A stretch of DNA of 5,296 nucleotides from positions 1 through 5,296 of the forward strand of contig DUVG01000063.1 of the NCBI GenBank assembly GCA_012841175.1, read 5' to 3'. The position numbers and the translations under genes are program-made. Within the stretch, counting starts at the first letter, position 1, and each line of letters opens with the position of its first letter. This stretch comes from Clostridium sp. (GTDB taxonomy: Bacteria; Bacillota; Clostridia; Acetivibrionales; Acetivibrionaceae). Below are positions 1 to 5,296 of this stretch, one piece after another. The notes beneath the pieces are model-generated. The model ran no database searches. It was not told where the DNA came from and saw only the letters and a list, made by a program, of their open reading frames with translations.

Positions 1-45
1 CACCATTACACAAGTAACTGCTTTTAAAGTTCTTGTTGACGACAT
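1..45 (-). CDS. 5' end of an unidentified leftward gene (partial)
   Basis: Reading leftward from an ATG at 45-43 gives 15 open codons, MSSTRTLKAVTCVMV, before the window ends. A strong Shine-Dalgarno sequence (AAAGGAGG on the minus strand, 60-53) sits 7 bases before the ATG, and a TATAAT -10 element lies just upstream. This makes it a real start rather than a chance ORF. Too little protein is present to name a family. The short basic start followed by small and hydrophobic residues could open a signal peptide or membrane segment, but a soluble protein is equally possible. It is divergent from the arabinose operon and has an operator-like palindrome at its promoter, so it may belong to the same sugar pathway (for example transport or isomerase). 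That is inference from position only. Confidence 0.7.
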   Translation of the reverse strand, partial: MSSTRTLKAVTCVMV

Positions 46-68
46 AATACTTCCTCCTTTTAAAAATT

Positions 69-110
69 ATTATAATATATTTACTTAATACAAAAAATTG
101 TATAAGTAAT
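69..110 (-). promoter_or_regulatory. Promoter of the leftward gene, overlapped by a palindrome
   Basis: On the minus strand a consensus -10 TATAAT occupies 74-69, which puts the transcript start near 62, directly before the Shine-Dalgarno sequence. No good -35 TTGACA is present at 16-18 bases. The sequence there is an A/T run inside the loop of the 81-109 palindrome. A weak -35 overlapped by a palindrome fits a regulated promoter, but AT-rich DNA yields TATAAT-like strings easily. Confidence 0.45.
81..109. promoter_or_regulatory. Near-perfect palindrome, candidate operator
   Basis: The left arm TTACTTAATACAA (81-93) and right arm TTGTATAAGTAA (98-109) are reverse complements, apart from one extra A in the left arm, and are separated by four A bases. 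That gives 12 paired positions. The core ATACAA-N4-TTGTAT is a compact dyad of the kind bound by dimeric repressors. It lies about 20-50 bases upstream of the inferred start of the leftward transcript, where an operator would act. It is not a terminator, since no gene ends here. AraR of the GntR/LacI-type chimeric family binds dyads with TTGTAC half-sites in Bacillus, so an AraR-like site is possible, but the match is only partial and the regulator is not identified. Confidence 0.5.
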
Positions 111-130
111 CTAATTTAGGCTTTAATGTG

Positions 131-182
131 TTGACAAAAAAATTGACTTTTATTTGACATAAACTGCTTATAAAACTTTATA
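131..182 (+). promoter_or_regulatory. Candidate distal promoter with three TTGAC boxes
   Basis: TTGACA at 154-159 is a consensus -35 element. At 17 bases it is followed by TTTATA (177-182), an acceptable -10, giving a start near 190. Two more boxes, TTGACA at 131-136 and TTGACT at 143-148, precede it at 12- and 11-base steps, roughly one helical turn. They could be alternative -35 elements (143-148 with the extended TGCTTATAA at 165-173) or regulator contacts. A transcript from here would carry a leader of about 360 bases before the arabinofuranosidase gene. Confidence 0.4.
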
Positions 183-334
183 GATTTATACGTATTTTTT
201 TAATTTTCTTTGTAATGTTTTGGTTATATGAGTTTACATACTTATTACTTACATATTTATGATATTAGTTATATCAATAAATTTCTATGATTTTTTTTAA
301 AGACAAATTGATTATCTTTACAGTCTACACATTA

Positions 335-390
335 GAAAAGCATCAGTATAAAAAAAGTCAACTTCTTTTCAAAGAAAATCATAGCTTTTC
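335..390. repeat. Nested inverted repeat in the operon leader
   Basis: GAAAAGC at 335-341 pairs with GCTTTTC at 384-390. Inside lies a second dyad, TTCTTT (363-368) against AAAGAA (371-376). If the distal promoter is used, both fall in the untranslated leader of the arabinofuranosidase mRNA and could form a stacked hairpin. The stems are short and A/T-heavy and no T-run follows, so this does not look like a terminator. Chance pairing in AT-rich DNA is a real alternative. Confidence 0.25.
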
Positions 391-466
391 ATTTGTGATA
401 AGAATATTATTGTATATGAGGACTTATTGCATAAAATTCTGTAAAATAAACTAAATTTTATATACA

Positions 467-494
467 TTTAGTAGAGTATTTATTATTCTATAAT
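467..494 (+). promoter_or_regulatory. Weak candidate proximal promoter of the arabinose operon
   Basis: A perfect -10 TATAAT lies at 489-494 and would start transcription near 501, leaving a leader of about 47 bases. The matching -35 region is poor (TTTAGT at 467-472, 16-base spacer), which would suit an activator-dependent promoter. In such AT-rich DNA the -10 alone is weak evidence. Confidence 0.3.
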
Positions 495-547
495 TACATA
501 CTATCAATTAAAAAAACAAAGTATACAAAGAAAGGAATTAGGGTTAA

Positions 548-2050
548 ATGAAAAAAGCAAAACTAGTTATCGATAGGCATTTTATTATAGACAAAATTGA
601 TAGAAATATTTACGGTTCTTTTGTTGAACAAATGGGGCGCTCAATTTACCAAGGTATATATCAGCCTGATAGTCCTTTTGCAGACGAAAATGGTTTTAGA
701 AAAGATGTTATAAAATTGGTTTCAGAATTGAATATCCCCATTATAAGATATCCTGGAGGAAATTTTGTCTCTGGCTTTAGATGGGAGGACAGTGTTGGTC
801 CAAAAAATGAACGTCCTAGCCGAGTAGAAGAAGCTTGGGGTACAATAGAAACTAATGAATTTGGCTTAAATGAGTTTATAGAATGGTGCAATAAGGTAAA
901 TGCTAAGCCTATGATGGCTGTAAACCTTGGAACAAGGGGTATCTCTGCTGCAAAAAACTTGCTGGAATACTGTAATTTTAAAGGTGGTACCTACTGGAGT
1001 GATTTAAGAAAAAAACATGGCTACCAAAAGCCTCATGATATAAAAGTATGGTGTTTAGGAAATGAAATGGACGGAGACTGGCAGATTGGAAGCAAGACTG
1101 CTTATGAATACGGACGTATTGCAAATGAAACAGGTAAAGTTATGAAAATGGTTGACCCTGACATCAAGTTAGTTGCATGTGGAAGTTCTGGACGTGGAAT
1201 GCCTACTTTTGGTGAGTGGGAGATGACAGTACTAGAATTGGCCTATGACAATATAGATTATATATCTCTTCATGCTTATTATGGAAATCAGGCAAATGAT
1301 CCGGCAGATTTCCTTGCTAATACTATGGATATGGAAAGTTTTATTACTTCTGTTATAGCAATGTGTGATGCTATAAAAGGAAAAAAGCGTTCTGATAAGC
1401 AAATTAATCTTTCTTTTGACGAGTGGAATGTATGGTATCATACATTAGAATCTGATAAAAGCTTAGAAAAATGGAAGCATGTATCCCCTCGCTTAGAAGA
1501 TGTATATAATTTTGAAGATGCATTGCTTGTGGGAAGTATGATGATAACTCTTTTAAAACACTGTGATCGTGTTAAAATGGCTTGTATGGCACAACTTGTT
1601 AATGTAATAGCTCCTATTATGACTTCTGATACAGGGGCATGGCGTCAAACAATTTTTTATCCTTTTTTCCATGCATCAAACCTTGGCAATGGAAAGGTAT
1701 TAAATACATTAGTATCTGGTCCTAAATATGATTCTAAAAATTACACCGATGTTCCCTATTTAGATGCTGTCATTATAGAAAATGATGAAAAGGATGAAGT
1801 TGTTATTCTAGCTGTAAATAAAGATTTAGAAGAGGATATGGAAGTAACTTGTGATATGAGACAATTTGAAAATTATATAGTAAAAGAACATATTGTTCTT
1901 TACCATCCTGACCTTAAAGCAGTTAATACTGAAGATAATCCAAATAATGTAGCACCAACACAGGCATCAGGTGCACAAATAGATGAAGGAATACTTAAAG
2001 TGGCGTTTAAAAAACAGTCATGGAATGTAGTTGTACTTGGTAAAAAGTAG
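548..2050 (+). CDS. abfA: Intracellular GH51 alpha-L-arabinofuranosidase
   Basis: The enzyme removes terminal alpha-L-arabinofuranosyl residues from arabinan, arabinoxylan or arabinogalactan oligosaccharides, with retention of configuration. The 500-residue length and layout fit GH51: a (beta/alpha)8 barrel over about residues 15-370, then a C-terminal beta-sandwich. The acid/base is Glu173 in WCLGNEMDG and the nucleophile is Glu292 in FDEWNVWY. Pocket residues are also in place: Glu27, Arg67 and Asn72 (RYPGGN), Trp97, Asn172, His242 and Tyr244 (LHAYYG), Trp296 and Gln349. From memory, these match the Geobacillus stearothermophilus enzyme with a constant two-residue offset. There is no signal peptide, so it acts in the cytoplasm on imported oligosaccharides. 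An AAAGGAA ribosome site (531-537) lies about 10 bases before the ATG. It is the first gene of the apparent arabinose operon. Substrate preference (arabinan or arabinoxylan) cannot be told from sequence. Confidence 0.95.
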   Translation: MKKAKLVIDRHFIIDKIDRNIYGSFVEQMGRSIYQGIYQPDSPFADENGFRKDVIKLVSELNIPIIRYPGGNFVSGFRWEDSVGPKNERPSRVEEAWGTIETNEFGLNEFIEWCNKVNAKPMMAVNLGTRGISAAKNLLEYCNFKGGTYWSDLRKKHGYQKPHDIKVWCLGNEMDGDWQIGSKTAYEYGRIANETGKVMKMVDPDIKLVACGSSGRGMPTFGEWEMTVLELAYDNIDYISLHAYYGNQANDPADFLANTMDMESFITSVIAMCDAIKGKKRSDKQINLSFDEWNVWYHTLESDKSLEKWKHVSPRLEDVYNFEDALLVGSMMITLLKHCDRVKMACMAQLVNVIAPIMTSDTGAWRQTIFYPFFHASNLGNGKVLNTLVSGPKYDSKNYTDVPYLDAVIIENDEKDEVVILAVNKDLEEDMEVTCDMRQFENYIVKEHIVLYHPDLKAVNTEDNPNNVAPTQASGAQIDEGILKVAFKKQSWNVVVLGKK

Positions 2051-2075
2051 CGTTATTTTTGAATTCTATTAACAT

Positions 2076-2099
2076 ATTAAATTAAAAATTAAATTAAAA
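2076..2099. repeat. Exact 12-base tandem duplication between operon genes
   Basis: ATTAAATTAAAA occurs twice back to back (2076-2087 and 2088-2099) in the 104-base gap between the arabinofuranosidase and kinase genes. A second direct repeat, AAAAAATTTA, lies at 2096-2105 and 2120-2129. The gap holds no hairpin followed by a T-run, so read-through from the first gene to the kinase is expected. The repeat looks like simple-sequence slippage in spacer DNA. An unstructured A/U spacer affecting mRNA processing or translation is possible. Confidence 0.6.
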
Positions 2100-2154
2100 A
2101 ATTTACACTTACATTTAGCAAAAAATTTAATCATTAACAAAGGAAGGTTGAAAT

Positions 2155-3759
2155 ATGAAAACTTCAACAAGAGAAATTATTGAAAACGGAAAAGCAATTC
2201 TTGGTGTTGAATTTGGTTCAACTAGGATAAAAGCTGTGTTAATAGATCCATCAAATAAACCTATTGCTAAAGGCTTTTTTCAATGGGAAAACCGTTTTGA
2301 AAATGGTTTTTGGACTTATCCTATCCAAGATGTTTGGACAGGGTTACAAAATACATACCGTTCATTATGTGATGATGTAAAAAATAAATATGGGGTAGAA
2401 ATAAAAAAACTTGCTGCCATAGGGTTTTCAGCAATGATGCATGGTTATCTTGCATTTGACAGTGAAGACAATCTTCTTGTCCCCTTTAGAACATGGCGCA
2501 ATACCACAACTCAAGAGGCTGCTGACATTTTAACATCTAAGTTTTCTTTCAAAATACCACAGCGCTGGAGTATAGCCCATCTATATCAAGCTATTTTAAA
2601 TAATGAAGAACATGTGAAAGATATTTCTTTTATTACAACATTGGCAGGTTATGTCCACTGGCAGTTAACTGGTGAAAAAGTATTGGGTATAGGTGATGCT
2701 TCAGGCATGTTCCCTGTTGACAGCTTAACTTATTCTTATGATAAAAATTTTATTAACATTTTTAACAATCTTATTTATGGTAAAAATTATTCTTGGAATA
2801 TAAAAGATATACTCCCTCAAATAAAACTTGCTGGGGACTTTTCTGGAGAATTAACTGAAAATGGAGCTAAACTTATTGACCCTACCGGAACTTTAGAGGC
2901 TAAAATTCCAATTTGTCCTCCTGAAGGAGATGCAGCAACAGGACTTACTGCTACAAATTGTGTTGCACCTTATACAGGTTCTATTTCATCTGGAACTTCA
3001 ATATTTGCAATGGTGGTTTTGGAAGAATCTTCTTCAGATTATAATACTGAATTTGATATAGTTGCAACTCCTACTGGTAATCCTGTTGCAATGGTACACT
3101 GCAATAACTGTACCTCCGACTTAAATGCATGGGTAAAACTATTTAGTGAAATATCTTCTATCTTTGGTGGGGAAACAGATATGAATAAAATATTTGAAAC
3201 CCTTTATAAAAAAGCACTAGATGGCAGTAGTGATTGTGGAGGTCTTCTATCATATAATTTTCTTTCAGGTGAGCCTGTTCTAAATATAGATAGTGGAATA
3301 CCTATGTTTATACGTTTACCTGATTCTGATTTTAACCTTGCAAACTTTATGCGCTCACAGCTATATACATCTATGTCTGCTTTAAAAATAAATATGGATA
3401 GACTGTTTGAAAAAAACAAAACTAAAATAAAACAGCTTGTAGGACATGGTGGTTTATTTAAGACAAAGGAAGTGGCACAAAAGTTTATGGCAGGTGCCTT
3501 AAATACACCAATTTCTGTAATAGAAACTGCAGATGAAGGTGGATCTTTTGGAATGGCTTTACTTGCCTCCTATATGCTAAATAAAGAAAAGTATCAATCC
3601 TTAGAAGAGTTTCTTATAGAAGAAGTATTTGATAAATCTCAAATTAGCACCATTCATCCAACTGAATCTGACACTTATGGTTTCCAAAAATATTTAGACA
3701 TATATAAAGGATATTTTGGTGCAGAAACAGAAGCACTTAAATCATGGAAAAAGGAGTAA
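2155..3759 (+). CDS. FGGY-family pentulose kinase, probable L-ribulokinase (AraK type)
   Basis: This kinase probably phosphorylates L-ribulose with ATP to L-ribulose 5-phosphate, the substrate of the next gene's product. The 534 residues show both FGGY halves. The N-terminal half has a phosphate loop GVEFGSTRIKAVLID (17-31), a sugar-pocket motif MMHGY (94-98) and TWRN (113-116). The C-terminal half has GDAATG with likely catalytic base Asp259, a second phosphate motif GSISSGTS (275-282) and the adenosine motif GHGGLF (430-435). The usual first Asp of the phosphate loop is Glu19. The sequence resembles the clostridial/lactobacilli FGGY group often labelled xylulokinase. As I recall, its Clostridium acetobutylicum member was shown to be a ribulokinase, AraK, distinct from AraB. 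Position next to araD favours ribulokinase; xylulokinase is the main alternative. The start is set by AGGAAGG (2141-2147), 7 bases before the ATG. Confidence 0.88.
   Translation: MKTSTREIIENGKAILGVEFGSTRIKAVLIDPSNKPIAKGFFQWENRFENGFWTYPIQDVWTGLQNTYRSLCDDVKNKYGVEIKKLAAIGFSAMMHGYLAFDSEDNLLVPFRTWRNTTTQEAADILTSKFSFKIPQRWSIAHLYQAILNNEEHVKDISFITTLAGYVHWQLTGEKVLGIGDASGMFPVDSLTYSYDKNFINIFNNLIYGKNYSWNIKDILPQIKLAGDFSGELTENGAKLIDPTGTLEAKIPICPPEGDAATGLTATNCVAPYTGSISSGTSIFAMVVLEESSSDYNTEFDIVATPTGNPVAMVHCNNCTSDLNAWVKLFSEISSIFGGETDMNKIFETLYKKALDGSSDCGGLLSYNFLSGEPVLNIDSGIPMFIRLPDSDFNLANFMRSQLYTSMSALKINMDRLFEKNKTKIKQLVGHGGLFKTKEVAQKFMAGALNTPISVIETADEGGSFGMALLASYMLNKEKYQSLEEFLIEEVFDKSQISTIHPTESDTYGFQKYLDIYKGYFGAETEALKSWKKE
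3751..3756 (+). promoter_or_regulatory. araD ribosome binding site inside the kinase gene's last codons
   Basis: AAGGAG at 3751-3756 forms the last two sense codons (Lys-Glu) of the kinase and is followed at once by its TAA stop. It sits 10 bases before the ATG at 3767. It fixes that ATG as the araD start, rather than the in-frame ATG at 3716. Ribosomes finishing the kinase would end on this site, which suggests coupled translation. Confidence 0.8.
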
Positions 3760-3766
3760 TTCTAAA

Positions 3767-4465
3767 ATGCTTGAAAAACTCAAAAATGAGGTTTTAGAGG
3801 CAAATTTACTTTTGCCTAAATATAATCTTGTTAAATTTACATGGGGTAATGTTTCGGGTATTGACCGTGAAAAAGGTCTGATGGTAATAAAGCCATCAGG
3901 TGTTGAATATGACAAAATGAAAGCTGAAGATATGGTTGTAGTTGATCTAAATTCAGGGGAAAAAGTTGAAGGAAATCTTAACCCTTCTTCTGATACGCCC
4001 ACTCATATTGCTTTATATAAAGCTTTTGACCAAATCGGAGGGATTACACATACCCATTCCCCTTGGGCAACAATGTTTGCTCAAGGAGGTATGGGTATCC
4101 CCCCCCTTGGCACTACCCATGCTGATTATTTTTATGGGGAAATTCCATGCACTAAAAAAATGCCTAAAGAAATGATTGATGAATTTTATGAAGCTCAAAC
4201 TGGAAATCTTATTATTCAAACATTAAAAGAAAGAAATATTTGTGCTTCACAAGTTCCCTCTTGCCTTGTATACTCACATGGTCCATTTTCTTGGGGAACT
4301 AGTCCATCTAATTCAGTACATAATGCTGTTGTACTAGAAGAGATTGCATTTATGGCATGGCACAATATTGTAATTGATCCTAAAATCCAACCAATTCAAA
4401 AAGAGCTTCTTGACAAACATTATCTTAGAAAACATGGTAAGAACGCCTATTACGGTCAAAGATAA
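3767..4465 (+). CDS. araD: L-ribulose-5-phosphate 4-epimerase
   Basis: This zinc enzyme converts L-ribulose 5-phosphate to D-xylulose 5-phosphate by retro-aldol cleavage and re-addition, the last step of the arabinose pathway before the pentose phosphate or phosphoketolase routes. It is a class II aldolase/AraD fold in the cytoplasm, usually a homotetramer. Counted from 3767 the protein has 232 residues, against 231 in Escherichia coli AraD. Every key residue falls at the same number: zinc ligands His95, His97 and His171, with Asp76, Lys42, Asp120 and Tyr229. Motifs are TWGNVS (25-30), IKPSG (41-45), SSDTPTH (74-80), GTTHADYFYG (115-124) and RKHGKNAYYGQ (221-231). An in-frame ATG at 3716 would add 17 unrelated residues inside the kinase gene and is rejected. 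The start lies 7 bases after the kinase stop. A run of eight C bases (4099-4106) leaves the frame intact. Confidence 0.97.
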   Translation: MLEKLKNEVLEANLLLPKYNLVKFTWGNVSGIDREKGLMVIKPSGVEYDKMKAEDMVVVDLNSGEKVEGNLNPSSDTPTHIALYKAFDQIGGITHTHSPWATMFAQGGMGIPPLGTTHADYFYGEIPCTKKMPKEMIDEFYEAQTGNLIIQTLKERNICASQVPSCLVYSHGPFSWGTSPSNSVHNAVVLEEIAFMAWHNIVIDPKIQPIQKELLDKHYLRKHGKNAYYGQR

Positions 4466-4470
4466 TTTAG

Positions 4471-5241
4471 CTAAAAGGACTTTCTATATTGTCCTGGAGT
4501 TGTTCCAAACTGTTTTTTAAAATGACGTATAAAATGATACTCGTTTTGATAGCCAATCATTTTGGCTATTTGATTTATCTTAAGGGAATTATTTCTCAAT
4601 AGGTATTTTGCATACTCCATACGGGCTTCTATCAAAGAAGCCTTTGGTGTCTGGTTAAATTCCTCCTGATAAATGGCATAAAACTGACTTGTGCTCATAT
4701 GAGCAAGAGCTGCCATTTCTTCAGCAGTCCAGTTATGGCCTAAATTACCAAGTATTTTGTAACGAATTTTTTCAAATTCTTGGCGTCTAGTGTTTCTAAC
4801 TAAACATGTATCCGAACTTCTAAGATTTCTAGCAATTTCAATCAAGATACCTCTCATATTGGCATCTTGTTGGTACTCATGAAAAATTGTTTTATTAATA
4901 AATTCATTTTCAATCCAGCGAAAATATTCTTGTATTTTTGATGTATTCTCAATATAAAAAATTTGGTTTAAGGGTATGGATAATTCTTTAATAAATCTTT
5001 CACCACCGTTAAAATGAACAAAACTGTTACCAAATCTTTTCACAGCCTGATACCACTGTCTATAATTAGGCGTGTAAAGCAAAAAACTTTTGGCTTGTGC
5101 CTTAACAAGTTTATTGTTAATCAGTACATTCATTGGAGTCAAGAAGTAAAGTAACAAATAATCTCCACTGCCTTTTGGCCTGTCAATTATGTCAAAATCA
5201 GTATTATAATAATTATATCCACAATAATTGACTTGAATCAT
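4471..5241 (-). CDS. AraC-family transcriptional regulator
   Basis: This is a 256-residue one-component regulator. The N-terminal half (about 20-80) has the small beta-barrel effector-binding pattern of the family: GDYLLLYFLTP, a buried hydrophobic strand segment, and the RQWYQ...SFVHFNG ending. A helical linker covers about 100-150. The C-terminal half carries two helix-turn-helix units, near 169-195 (WTAEEMAALAHMSTSQFYAIYQ) and 219-253. The second contains the family signature INQIAKMIGYQNEYHFIRHFKKQFGTTPGQYR. The start follows AAAGGAGG (5254-5247) by 5 bases. It converges on araD with 5 bases between stop codons, so it is probably the local activator or repressor of arabinose use, perhaps binding L-arabinose. 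Its ligand and sites are inferred only. It is not an AraR (GntR/LacI-type) protein, and resemblance to E. coli AraC is at family level. Confidence 0.93.
   Translation of the reverse strand: MIQVNYCGYNYYNTDFDIIDRPKGSGDYLLLYFLTPMNVLINNKLVKAQAKSFLLYTPNYRQWYQAVKRFGNSFVHFNGGERFIKELSIPLNQIFYIENTSKIQEYFRWIENEFINKTIFHEYQQDANMRGILIEIARNLRSSDTCLVRNTRRQEFEKIRYKILGNLGHNWTAEEMAALAHMSTSQFYAIYQEEFNQTPKASLIEARMEYAKYLLRNNSLKINQIAKMIGYQNEYHFIRHFKKQFGTTPGQYRKSF
4549..4569 (+). terminator. Perfect 8-bp hairpin inside the regulator gene, possible operon terminator
   Basis: ATAGCCAA (4549-4556) and TTGGCTAT (4562-4569) are exact reverse complements around a 5-base loop, with a possible extra G-T pair outside. On the plus strand the stem is followed by TTGATTTATC, a loosely T-rich tail. 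It sits about 85 bases past the araD stop, within the regulator's codons for IAKMIGY. It could end the rightward operon transcript, for which no terminator fits between the genes. The tail is not a clean T-run and the bases are constrained by a conserved protein motif, so it may be coincidental. Confidence 0.25.
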
Positions 5242-5246
5242 TTTTT

Positions 5247-5277
5247 CCTCCTTTAAATAACTCCTATATATATTATA
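5247..5277 (-). promoter_or_regulatory. Promoter -10 and ribosome site of the AraC-family gene
   Basis: On the minus strand TATAAT occupies 5277-5272, so transcription would begin near 5265. The ribosome site AAAGGAGG is at 5254-5247. The expected -35 at a 17-base spacer falls at or beyond the window edge and cannot be judged. An extra AGGAG at 5265-5261 has no start codon suitably placed after it. Confidence 0.45.
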
Positions 5278-5296
5278 TAATTCTCTGGAAAAATAG

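Larger units (their letters stand above)
61..547. other. Divergent intergenic region without a supported gene
   Basis: This stretch of almost 490 bases is very AT-rich and holds no ORF with a credible ribosome binding site. It contains the palindrome at 81-109, the TTGAC boxes and distal promoter at 131-182, and a short dyad TGATAT-N5-ATATCA (260-276). It also contains a nested inverted repeat (335-390), a TATAAT near the arabinofuranosidase gene (489-494), and TTGTATA/TATACAA half-sites (410-416 and 522-528) that resemble the palindrome arms. Its size and density of dyads suggest control of both divergent units. I see no recognisable riboswitch, tRNA or small RNA signature. Confidence 0.6.

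Noticed and set aside
191..230. A CcpA cre site near 211-224 (TGTAATGTTTTGG)
   Set aside because: It lacks the central CG and the dyad of the consensus. No convincing cre was found by eye elsewhere in the intergenic DNA.
417..455. Possible 12-codon leader peptide (MRTYCIKFCKIN)
   Set aside because: It has no credible ribosome site and no codon run suggesting attenuation; short ORFs like this are expected by chance.
3716..3766. Upstream in-frame ATG that would give a 249-residue AraD
   Set aside because: It adds 17 residues with no family counterpart and lies within the kinase gene. The ATG at 3767 has a proper ribosome site, and starting there puts every AraD catalytic residue at its E. coli number.
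661..4219. Short ORFs in other frames (661-891, 1232-1441, 3204-3419, 3742-4002 and 4013-4219 leftward; 3966-4175 rightward)
   Set aside because: All lie inside well-supported genes, lack ribosome sites and show no recognisable protein features.
4476..4495. AGGAC/GTCCT stem just past araD as a bidirectional terminator
   Set aside because: It has only five pairs around a 10-base loop, no T-run on either side, and lies in the regulator's last codons.
1..5296. Mobile element, phage, CRISPR or defence system
   Set aside because: No transposase, integrase, terminal repeats, spaced direct repeats or defence-type domains are visible. All complete genes fit one sugar pathway.

Overview
The window is AT-rich DNA with strong AGGAGG-type ribosome binding sites, tight gene packing and protein families typical of low-GC Firmicutes. 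It most likely comes from a plant-polysaccharide-degrading or gut/soil member of the Clostridia; genus and species cannot be read from the sequence.

Layout, left to right. Bases 1-45 are the first 15 codons of a leftward gene that runs off the window. A roughly 500-base AT-rich divergent intergenic region follows. It holds a near-perfect palindrome (81-109) beside that gene's promoter, three regularly spaced TTGAC boxes (131-158), and candidate rightward promoters. Three rightward genes form one apparent operon: a cytoplasmic GH51 alpha-L-arabinofuranosidase (548-2050), an FGGY sugar kinase of the clostridial ribulokinase type (2155-3759), and L-ribulose-5-phosphate 4-epimerase AraD (3767-4465). 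An AraC-family regulator (4471-5241, leftward) faces them, with only 5 bases between the two stop codons. Its promoter lies at the right edge.

Together the genes form an L-arabinose module. Arabinose-containing oligosaccharides taken up by the cell would be trimmed by the GH51 enzyme. L-arabinose would be isomerised to L-ribulose by an isomerase (AraA) that is not in this window. The FGGY kinase would make L-ribulose 5-phosphate, and AraD would convert it to D-xylulose 5-phosphate for the pentose phosphate or phosphoketolase route. The AraC-type protein is the obvious candidate local regulator, but nothing in the sequence proves which promoter it controls.

I see no phage, transposon, CRISPR, tRNA or rRNA. 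I also see no convincing new biological system. The most interesting points are regulatory: the operator-like palindrome, the nearly touching convergent genes with a possible terminator hairpin inside the regulator's coding sequence, and the long structured leader. The non-AraB-type kinase, with Glu in place of the usual first Asp, is also worth noting.
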